Shown here one piece after another: positions 7,226-13,108 of a stretch of DNA of 24,718 nt; position 1 is the stretch's first letter, and each line of letters opens with the position of its first letter. A program made the translations under genes and the position numbers. The notes beneath the pieces are model-generated. The model was not told the DNA's origin, searched no databases, and saw only the letters and a list, made by a program, of their open reading frames with translations. This DNA comes from JAVBQJ01 sp031549115 (lineage in GTDB: Bacteria; Verrucomicrobiota; Lentisphaeria; Victivallales; Victivallaceae). Location: assembly GCA_031549115.1 (NCBI GenBank), contig JAVBQJ010000125.1:1-24718 (forward strand), given 5' to 3'.

Positions 7226-8292
7226 GATTTCACCTCCATCCATTTGCCGTTGGCGCGCGCCGACCGGTGCGCGAGTTCACACAATAACACGTTGCGCAGG
7301 CCATCCTCGGCATTGATGAAGCTGCCTTTGGCGACCGCTTCGGCGTGATGCTCGATCACCGCCTGGTAGATGTTGGTGACGGTGGCGGCCTGGATCGATT
7401 CCCGGCTGTCGAAACGGTCGAGCTCCAGACGGATTTTCAGCGGCTCGCCCGGGTGCCCCGAAAGCTGGAACATCGTCCCGAAGCTGCGCAGCACCGCCTT
7501 GTCGCCGTAGATTTCATAGCCGAGGTTGCTCAACGTACCGCCGAGGCCGCCGCGCAGTTCGCTGAACGCGACTTTGGCCGAAAAACGGTGGCCGTCGGAG
7601 AGTTCGAATTTGATGTAGGCGCCGTCTTCGACGGTGATGCCCATCAGCTTGGGCAGATAGACCGCCGCGAGGCCGGTGATTTCGGCGTCGAACAGGTATT
7701 CGGCCATATAGAAGCAATGACTGGCCACATCGCCGATGGGGCCGCCCACTTCATCCCAGCACGAACAGCGCCAGGTGGCGGCCTCCGCCGGATCGTAGCC
7801 GTAGGCGAATTCCATATGGAAGCAGCCGTCGTTGACGGTGCCGAGGGCGCCGTCGGCGATCAGTTGCTTCGCCGCCTGGTTGTAGACGTTGTTGACCATC
7901 ATGTGGTCGACGCTCAGCGGCAGTTTTTTGGCGCGCGCCAGCTCCACCAGTTTGGCGGCGTCGACGCTGTTGGCGGCCAGCGGCTTCTCGACGATCACCG
8001 CTTTGCCGGCGTTCAACGCGTCCATCGCCAGCTGTGCGTGGGTCCGGTTGTTGGTGGCGACGAAGACCGCCTGGATCGCCGGATCGGCCAGAACCGCCTG
8101 CGCCGAATCGTACCACTTCAGTCCCAGGGCTTCCGCCGCCTGGCGGCGCGCCGGATTCAGGTCGGTCACTCCGACCAGTTCGGCGCTTTTGAGCGGGCTG
8201 AAGCGGCTTTTATCGCAGGCGAAACCCTCTTTGGCGATGCGGTTTTCAGCGATGCCGCCGAAACCGATGATCGCATATTGTACTTTTTTCAT
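7222..8292 (-). CDS. Gfo/Idh/MocA-family oxidoreductase
   Basis: This 356-residue NAD(P)-dependent oxidoreductase should act on a sugar, sugar acid or inositol ring. The N-terminal Rossmann domain opens with YAIIGFGGIAEN, and EKP at 102-104 is the family's hallmark cis-proline motif bearing the catalytic lysine. The C-terminal half shows the expected alpha/beta domain, with HMMVNN and GGPIGDVASH, whose histidine is in the place of the usual active-site His. A strong AGGAGG lies just before the start at 8292. It is the middle gene of the minus-strand operon: a hairpin-bearing 85-bp gap separates it from the DegT gene, and an ATGA overlap joins it to the ceramidase-like gene. Oxidation to a ketone followed by DegT amination is the likely chemistry. 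Confidence 0.92.
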   Translation of the reverse strand: MKKVQYAIIGFGGIAENRIAKEGFACDKSRFSPLKSAELVGVTDLNPARRQAAEALGLKWYDSAQAVLADPAIQAVFVATNNRTHAQLAMDALNAGKAVIVEKPLAANSVDAAKLVELARAKKLPLSVDHMMVNNVYNQAAKQLIADGALGTVNDGCFHMEFAYGYDPAEAATWRCSCWDEVGGPIGDVASHCFYMAEYLFDAEITGLAAVYLPKLMGITVEDGAYIKFELSDGHRFSAKVAFSELRGGLGGTLSNLGYEIYGDKAVLRSFGTMFQLSGHPGEPLKIRLELDRFDSRESIQAATVTNIYQAVIEHHAEAVAKGSFINAEDGLRNVLLCELAHRSARANGKWMEVKS

Positions 8293-8322
8293 GGATCCTC
8301 CTCAAGTTGTTTACACGATGCA

Positions 8323-8351
8323 GGCCGGAGTGTTTTTTCAACACTCCGGCC
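8323..8351. other. 12-bp intergenic hairpin within the operon
   Basis: GGCCGGAGTGTT (8323-8334) and AACACTCCGGCC (8340-8351) form a perfect stem with a 5-nt loop, between the DegT stop (8378) and the Gfo/Idh start (8292). On the minus strand no T-run follows, so it is not a classical terminator; an mRNA-stabilising or partial attenuating role is plausible. Confidence 0.7.
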
Positions 8352-8377
8352 GGGGGGAAATCAGAAAAATCGGCGCA

Positions 8378-9658
8378 TTACTTCATCAACGCATCCGCGA
8401 CCTTTTTGAACGCATCGATATACGCCTGCATGTGCGTTTCGGTGTAGACCGGGTGGGTGAAGAAGGACATCGTCCGGTCGGTCAGCCAATGCGCGGTCTT
8501 GCAGTTGAAGCTGGTGTAGTCGATGTTACGGGACTTCGGATCGTAGAACGGATAGTCCGCCAGACCGAAGCCGTTGCGCTCGACATAGGCGCGTTCCTTG
8601 TACATTTCCGGCCACAGCACGCTGTACACCGGCACGCCCTCGGCGCCGACCGCCGCGATGAATTCCTTGACCGTACAGGTCAGCTTGTCGGTGTCGAGCA
8701 CGAACGGGGCCCACCAGAAGGAGTTCTGGCGCTCCTGGGTGTCGACCGGGGCGTGGAGCACCAGCGGGTGACCCTTCAAGCCTTCGATCAGCATGCGGCC
8801 GTTGCGGATGCGGTTTTTCAGGTTCCACGAATCTAGGCGCGCGAGTTCGCACAAGCCGATCTGCGACTGCATTTCCGTCATCCGGAAGTTGAAGCCGACG
8901 CGCTTGTGGATGTACATCAGCTTGCCTTCCATTTCCAGCAGGTTCAGACGTTCCTTGACGTCATAGCCGTGGTCGCGGAAGCTGCGGCATTCCCAGGCCA
9001 GATCGTCGTCGTTGGTGACGACCATGCCGCCTTCGCCGCCGGTGGTGAAGTGCTTGCTCTGGCAGAAGCTGAAGCAGCCGACATCGCCGATGGTACCGGC
9101 TTTTTTGCCCTTGTAAAGACCGCCGAAGCACTGGGCGCAGTCTTCGACCACCTTCAGGTTGTGCTTCTTCGCGATCGCCATGATCGGATCCATGTCGGCG
9201 ACAATACCGTACAGATGCACCACCACGATACCCTTGGTGCGCTCGGTGATCAGCGCTTCGATTGCTTTCGGGTCGATGGTGTGGTCGGTGGTGACGTCGG
9301 CGAACACCGGCAGGGCGCCGGCCTGAACCGCGGCGAAGCTCGACGCGATGAACGAATACGACGGGCAGATCACTTCATCGCCGGGGCCGATGCCGAGCGA
9401 CGAGATCGCGGTGTGCAACGCGCAAGTGCCGTTGGCCACGCTGATCGCGTTGCCGACGCCGAGCCACTTGGCCCACGCTTTTTCGAACTCCTGGCCGATC
9501 GGACCGGTCCAGTAGTTGACCTTGCCGGAGCGCAGCACATCGGCCGCTTTCAGGACGGTGCTTTCTTCGAATACCGGCCAGCCCGGGAAGCTTCCATTGT
9601 ACAATTTCGCTCCGCCGTTGACGGCGAGCGCCGCGGTTTTTGCGTTTGCAGCAGCCAT
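8378..9658 (-). CDS. DegT/DnrJ/EryC1/StrS-family aminotransferase
   Basis: This 426-residue PLP aminotransferase is the first gene of the minus-strand operon. Visible features: VNGGAKL near the N-terminus, ANGTCALHTA at 76-85, EDCAQCFGG with D173, and SFCQSKHFTTGGEGG with K202 as the cofactor lysine. The TTGGEGG context resembles sugar and 3-amino-5-hydroxybenzoate-synthase-like members, and relatives are often annotated as inosose aminotransferases. The start at 9658 has GAGGT upstream; ATG 9691 is in frame but lacks a ribosome site and lies in the operator region. It is divergent from an AraC regulator, which probably controls it through the palindromes at 9698-9755. Compared with the DegT at 4647, it is longer by an N-terminal segment. 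Confidence 0.92.
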   Translation of the reverse strand: MAAANAKTAALAVNGGAKLYNGSFPGWPVFEESTVLKAADVLRSGKVNYWTGPIGQEFEKAWAKWLGVGNAISVANGTCALHTAISSLGIGPGDEVICPSYSFIASSFAAVQAGALPVFADVTTDHTIDPKAIEALITERTKGIVVVHLYGIVADMDPIMAIAKKHNLKVVEDCAQCFGGLYKGKKAGTIGDVGCFSFCQSKHFTTGGEGGMVVTNDDDLAWECRSFRDHGYDVKERLNLLEMEGKLMYIHKRVGFNFRMTEMQSQIGLCELARLDSWNLKNRIRNGRMLIEGLKGHPLVLHAPVDTQERQNSFWWAPFVLDTDKLTCTVKEFIAAVGAEGVPVYSVLWPEMYKERAYVERNGFGLADYPFYDPKSRNIDYTSFNCKTAHWLTDRTMSFFTHPVYTETHMQAYIDAFKKVADALMK

Positions 9659-9697
9659 GTCGTTACCTCGTTTTGTTGTGAAATGTTCCAATCACGC

Positions 9698-9711
9698 TTG
9701 ACATACGTCAA
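9698..9711. promoter_or_regulatory. Palindromic operator candidate, copy 1
   Basis: TTGAC-ATAC-GTCAA is a 5-4-5 palindrome that also supplies the TTGACA -35 of the regulator promoter. It has the same architecture as the copy 44 bp away (centre to centre, about four helical turns). Confidence 0.5.
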
Positions 9712-9728
9712 TTGTTCGTTATTATAAT
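9698..9728 (+). promoter_or_regulatory. Predicted promoter of the AraC regulator (9821-10705)
   Basis: A consensus TTGACA (9698-9703) is followed by TATTAT at 16 nt (9720-9725) or TATAAT at 19 nt (9723-9728). The -35 lies inside a palindrome, suggesting autoregulation. Confidence 0.5.
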
Positions 9729-9755
9729 AATGTACTGGATTTTGCCGTTTGGCAA
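9727..9755 (-). promoter_or_regulatory. Predicted promoter of the DegT-Gfo/Idh-ceramidase operon
   Basis: On the minus strand TTGCCA (9750-9755), 17 nt, CATTAT (9727-9732). A TATAAT is also present at 9721-9726. The -35 is inside the second palindrome, and the -10 overlaps that of the opposing promoter. Confidence 0.45.
9742..9755. promoter_or_regulatory. Palindromic operator candidate, copy 2
   Basis: TTGCC-GTTT-GGCAA, same 5-4-5 layout as the copy at 9698-9711, sharing the pattern TTGMC-N4-GKCAA. It covers the -35 of the minus-strand operon. Confidence 0.5.
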
Positions 9756-9820
9756 TCGCAGTTTGTTGTAAAAAGTAACTATTTAATTGCAAAATATCTT
9801 TGTTGAGGGGGAGAGACGGA

Positions 9821-10705
9821 ATGCAGGTCAATTTCGATGAGATTCCGTTGGAGCAGCAGAAGCATCCGGGGATTTCCACCGAGGTGCCGTTCGATATCGC
9901 CTGGTCGGCGCGGCACGGGCCGGAGGAGGAGCTGCACGGCGACGTCCATTACGCGCTGCAGATGACCATCATCGTGGCCGGAGCCGCCGAGGTGGTGTTT
10001 CACAACCACAGCCGGATCTGCCGCGCCGGGGAGATGTGGTGGACCATGTGCTGGGAGCCGCACGCGTGCCGGCTTTTGGACAAGCATAACTTCGCGCTGT
10101 CGATCAATTTGAACGCGAACCGGATCGGCGATTGCGGCCCCTTTGCCGACGCCGACTTCCTGCTGCCCTTTTCGGTGCCGCCGGCGGAGCGTTTTTCGCC
10201 GCGCGACGAAGCCGGGCGCCGGGCGCTGGCGGCGACGGCGCGGCAGTTGTTTCACTGGTATTCGCGCCGCCCGCCGCTGTGGAAGTCGCGTTCCTGGCTG
10301 GCGATTCACGGGCTGCTGCTGGACGCGATCGAAGCGATCGGCGCCCGCAATCCGCTTCGCGCCGAGATCGCCTCCGGCGACTTCGGCCGGATCCGCCCCG
10401 CGGTCAACCAGGTGCATGCCGCCGCCGGCAAGGTGCCGGCACTGGATGAGGCGGCGCGGCTGTGCGCGTTGAGCCCGAGCCGCTTTTCCACCATCTTCAA
10501 AAACTGCATGGGGGTGAGTTACGGGCAGTTCGCGCTGCGGAGCCGGTTGGCGGCGGCGGCGCGGGATGTGGCCAAGGGGCAGTATACCATGGAGGATATC
10601 GCCGCCCGATGGGGCTTCTGTGACGCCAGCAGCTTTTGCAATGCATTCAAAAAGGTCTATCGCTGCCGCCCGGCACAGTTCAGCCGCGGGAACCGGACGG
10701 ATTGA
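9821..10705 (+). CDS. AraC-family transcriptional regulator
   Basis: This 294-residue protein has an N-terminal cupin-like sensing half (residues about 30-110, with FHNHSRICRAGEMWW) and a C-terminal pair of helix-turn-helix motifs (about 195-290: LDEAARLCALSPSRFSTIF and MEDIAARWGFCDASSF). It should bind a small effector and regulate the divergent DegT-Gfo/Idh-ceramidase operon and itself. The start ATG at 9821 follows GAGGGGGAG; an upstream TTG reading to 9800 is less likely. It is not closely similar to the two other AraC proteins in the window, in either sensor or HTH half. Its last 26 bp overlap the tail of the convergent AraC gene. The family is clear; the ligand is unknown. Confidence 0.9.
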   Translation: MQVNFDEIPLEQQKHPGISTEVPFDIAWSARHGPEEELHGDVHYALQMTIIVAGAAEVVFHNHSRICRAGEMWWTMCWEPHACRLLDKHNFALSINLNANRIGDCGPFADADFLLPFSVPPAERFSPRDEAGRRALAATARQLFHWYSRRPPLWKSRSWLAIHGLLLDAIEAIGARNPLRAEIASGDFGRIRPAVNQVHAAAGKVPALDEAARLCALSPSRFSTIFKNCMGVSYGQFALRSRLAAAARDVAKGQYTMEDIAARWGFCDASSFCNAFKKVYRCRPAQFSRGNRTD

Positions 10706-11588
10706 ATGGATGGATGGACGCGACGCTCTGGCTCCGGTATTCCGACGGGGTCAGGCCGAAGCGTTTCTTGAACAGCCTTGTCAGGTAATTGCCGTCGGAA
10801 AAACCGGTCTTGACCGCGATTTCGGTGATGCTGAGCTGGGGGAGCGCCAGCTGCTCCCGGGCCGCCTGGAGGCGCAGTTCGGTGCGGTATTGTTGCGGCG
10901 TGGCGCCGGTGGTGCGGCGGAAGTTTTCGCGGAAGGCCTCCTCCGGCATGCCCGCCAGCGCGGCCAGCTGCGGCAGCGCGCAGGGGCGGGAGTAGTTTTT
11001 TTTCAGGAACCCGACCGCCCGGCTGATCCGGGCGGCCGGGAGAATTTCACCGGGGTTGGCCGGGCGGCAGTGCCGAGCCAGCTGGCACAACAGCTTCAGG
11101 AAAGTGGCGAGCATGGCGGTGCGATAGCCGGTTTCGCGCGCCTGAAATACGGCGGCGAGTTCGGCGAGCTGGCGGAGAATGGCCGGCAAAAACTCCGGCG
11201 CGATGCCGAAGCCGGAGTTTTTGCGGCGGCGCCCGCAGGGATCGGCGATGCCGTCGAACAGGATCTGGAAGCCGGAGAGGCCGCTCAGGTCGTGATAGAA
11301 GTAGTCCAGGAGGTCGGCGCCGAAGACCAGATTGTAGATGCCGAAATTGCGCGGATCGGCATAATAGTGGCGTTCGCCCGGCGCGATCAGGAAGATGCCG
11401 CCTTCGCCGACCGGCATCGGGATGCCTTCCCAGACATGCAGCGCCGATCCCTCTTTGACGATCACCAGCTCGTAAAAGTCCTGGTGCACGTGCTCGATGG
11501 GCTTGTCGGCGGCCGTGTGGATGAAAAACATGATGCCCAGATGAAAATCCCGGCGGTTGGTACTGTGTTCGAATGTGGCGTGAAACAT
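10680..11588 (-). CDS. AraC-family regulator of module copy 1
   Basis: This 302-residue regulator has an N-terminal cupin with EHVHQDFYELV (H33, H35, E40) and APGERHYY, and a C-terminal AraC double helix-turn-helix ending in ITEIAVKTGFSDGNYLTRLFKKRFGLTPSEYR. It is a paralog of the regulator at 15251-16171: 68 of the first 100 aligned residues are identical by hand count, without gaps. The start ATG at 11588 begins the region shared with the paralog; an earlier ATG near 11645 lies in the predicted promoter. It is divergent from the pseudopilin gene of copy 1, with a shared operator block (11660-11685) between them, so it most likely activates the pilin-DNRLRE-DUF4838 operon in response to a glycan breakdown product. 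Confidence 0.92.
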   Translation of the reverse strand: MFHATFEHSTNRRDFHLGIMFFIHTAADKPIEHVHQDFYELVIVKEGSALHVWEGIPMPVGEGGIFLIAPGERHYYADPRNFGIYNLVFGADLLDYFYHDLSGLSGFQILFDGIADPCGRRRKNSGFGIAPEFLPAILRQLAELAAVFQARETGYRTAMLATFLKLLCQLARHCRPANPGEILPAARISRAVGFLKKNYSRPCALPQLAALAGMPEEAFRENFRRTTGATPQQYRTELRLQAAREQLALPQLSITEIAVKTGFSDGNYLTRLFKKRFGLTPSEYRSQSVASIHPFNPSGSRG

Positions 11589-11616
11589 GGCAAAGCACCT
11601 GTCTGGTTTACGCTTC

Positions 11617-11645
11617 AATATAGCGGCTTCGGCCCGCAGGATCAA
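11617..11645 (-). promoter_or_regulatory. Predicted promoter of AraC gene, module copy 1
   Basis: On the minus strand TTGATC (11640-11645), 17-nt spacer, TATATT (11617-11622), about 29 nt before the start at 11588. The shared operator block begins 14 nt upstream of the -35. Confidence 0.5.
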
Positions 11646-11659
11646 ACCGGAGTGCGATA

Positions 11660-11700
11660 TTTTGACAAATCGTGCTGATGGATCGGGGAAATGTTATAGC
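11660..11700 (+). promoter_or_regulatory. Conserved AraC operator candidate, module copy 1
   Basis: The block at 11660-11685 fits TTTTGWCARATYGTGCT followed by N2-TG-N2-TCG and matches 19 of 26 bases at 16244-16269; ATAGC (11696-11700) is also shared at the same offset. The block ends 35 nt before the first base of the TATAAT at 11720, exactly as in copy 2. This places it near -72 to -47 of the pseudopilin promoter, a usual place for an AraC activator. Confidence 0.65.
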
Positions 11701-11716
11701 CTTGTTCCCGGTTTTA

Positions 11717-11725
11717 TGCTATAAT
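11717..11725 (+). promoter_or_regulatory. Extended -10 promoter of pseudopilin operon, copy 1
   Basis: TGC-TATAAT (11717-11725) is a consensus extended -10. No good -35 exists at 17 nt, consistent with activator dependence. The copy 2 promoter has the same TGCTATAAT. Confidence 0.65.
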
Positions 11726-11786
11726 GAATAACAAGCGAGTACTCATAACGGTGAAAAAACACAGGCGGAAGGAAAGGATTTCCGGT

Positions 11787-12485
11787 ATGAACAAAAGTAG
11801 ATTTACTTTGATAGAGCTCCTGGTCGTGATCGCGATCATCGCCATCCTGGCGAGCATGCTGCTCCCGGCGTTGAGCAAAGCCCGGGCGGCGGCGCAGTCG
11901 ATCAAGTGCGTGAACAATCTGAAGACCCTCGGTCTGATGCATACGATGTATTGGAACGACGGCGACGACTGGCTGGTCCAGTCGCAGGGAAACAACACCG
12001 GGACGTGGAAGATGTGGGCGGCGGTGCTGGCGCCGTATTACGGCATCACCGACCCGGCCGCCATGGCCAAGGGGATGCTGCAATGCCCCGCCCAGGAATA
12101 CACTTCGGCGCTGTGGGGCGGCGACCATCTCACCAACAACTATTCGCAGAACGGCGATGCCGGCAGCTCCGCCAGCCCCTATATCGTGACCCGGAAGCTG
12201 GGTACGGTGACGCAGCCGTCGGAGCGTCTCAACGCCTGCGACGGCAAACGGGAGTTTTATGCCGGAGAGTATTACATCAATCCGGAGCTGATGCGCTTCG
12301 AGCATATCGGCATAGCGGCGTTGAAAACCTATTTCCCCGGTTACGATCTGGCGGCAGGCTGTCCGTCGCCGCACGGCAGCAACACCAATGTCTCGTGGTT
12401 TGACGGGCACGCCGGCGCGGTCCGGCCGGACAGTGTGATGCGTTTGTGGTTCGATTTGTCCGGCGCCTACGGAGATTCGATGTGA
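11787..12485 (+). CDS. Pseudopilin-like protein with H-X9-DG motif, copy 1
   Basis: This 232-residue protein carries a prepilin-type N-terminus (MNKSR then FTLIELLVVIAIIAIL) with the conserved Glu at +5 and one hydrophobic helix, as in type II secretion and type IV pilus subunits, and near its C-terminus an H-X9-DG motif (HGSNTNVSWFDG) known from Planctomycetota and Lentisphaerota expansions. Arg, not the usual Gly, precedes the Phe at the expected cleavage site. The globular part is Trp/Tyr-rich with two cysteines after the helix. The start at 11787 follows GGAAAGGA; an earlier ATG at 11724 overlaps the promoter and is rejected. It leads an operon with a DNRLRE-like protein and a DUF4838 protein. 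A role in display or sorting of the enzyme partner is inference. Confidence 0.9.
   Translation: MNKSRFTLIELLVVIAIIAILASMLLPALSKARAAAQSIKCVNNLKTLGLMHTMYWNDGDDWLVQSQGNNTGTWKMWAAVLAPYYGITDPAAMAKGMLQCPAQEYTSALWGGDHLTNNYSQNGDAGSSASPYIVTRKLGTVTQPSERLNACDGKREFYAGEYYINPELMRFEHIGIAALKTYFPGYDLAAGCPSPHGSNTNVSWFDGHAGAVRPDSVMRLWFDLSGAYGDSM
11802..11897 (+). repeat. 96-nt pseudopilin leader repeat, copy 1
   Basis: Codons for the 32 residues from the first Phe through ARAAAQ match 16377-16472 in 88 of 96 bases by hand count. All eight differences are synonymous third-position changes. Similarity falls away sharply after this segment. Confidence 0.9.
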
Positions 12486-13108
12486 ATATGAAAACGGGTT
12501 GGCTGGTACTGCTGTTGCTGGCGGCGGCAGGACCGCTCGCCGGCATGACGCTGACGATTCCATTGCGGCCGGCCGGCGGCGATTACGGAGCCGGGTCGGC
12601 GGTGTGCTTCACCTGGCACCCCGGCGGGTTTCCGGATGGCGTGGGGTTGAATATCGGCCACCTCGATGAATACACCCATCGCAACCGGGTACTGCTGCGC
12701 TTCCGGATCGGCATGCTGCAGCTGCTGCCGGATTCGCAGGAGATCGTCGGCGCGACATTGCGGCTGCATTACCGGGAGATTCGGCTGCGGGACGGCAAGG
12801 AGCACGACCTGACGGTGGAACATCTGCCGGAGTCCCGCCGCAATTTCAACGAACTGGATCTGACCCGCGCCGGGGCGCGGCGGCTGGCGCAACTGCCGCT
12901 GCGGTCGGAGGAGCCGGTGGAAATCGACGTCACGGAGCCGGTGCGGCTGGACCGGGACGCGGGGCGGATTTTTTCCGCCTACCGGCTGCTGGATGCCGAA
13001 GGCGAAGCCGGACTCAATTCGTTGCAGGCCAACTACTATTCGCTGTGGGGATTGGAGCGGGAGGAACTCCAGCCGGTGCTGGTGATCGAATTGCAGGAGG
13101 CGCGATGA
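12482..13108 (+). CDS. Secreted DNRLRE-like beta-sandwich protein
   Basis: About 208 residues with an N-terminal signal peptide (MKTGWLVLLLLAAAGPLAG, cleavage probably after the last Ala or Gly). The mature part has the layout of DNRLRE-type domains: a strand NRVLLRFRIGML, then ATLRLHYREI, and near the end IDVTEPVRL, a fold found as a carbohydrate-binding or structural module of secreted proteins. The chosen start is GTG 12482, in a GTGA overlap with the pilin stop and 7 nt after GGAG; ATG 12488 is the alternative. Its stop overlaps the DUF4838 start as ATGA. Module copy 2 has no equivalent gene. It may bind the glycan or partner the DUF4838 enzyme. The family assignment is moderate. Confidence 0.72.
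   Translation: MNMKTGWLVLLLLAAAGPLAGMTLTIPLRPAGGDYGAGSAVCFTWHPGGFPDGVGLNIGHLDEYTHRNRVLLRFRIGMLQLLPDSQEIVGATLRLHYREIRLRDGKEHDLTVEHLPESRRNFNELDLTRAGARRLAQLPLRSEEPVEIDVTEPVRLDRDAGRIFSAYRLLDAEGEAGLNSLQANYYSLWGLEREELQPVLVIELQEAR

Noticed and set aside
5888..7348. A 486-codon plus-strand open frame opposite the ceramidase-like gene
   Set aside because: No motifs and shadow composition; the minus-strand protein has THTHTGP and the ATGA operon overlap.
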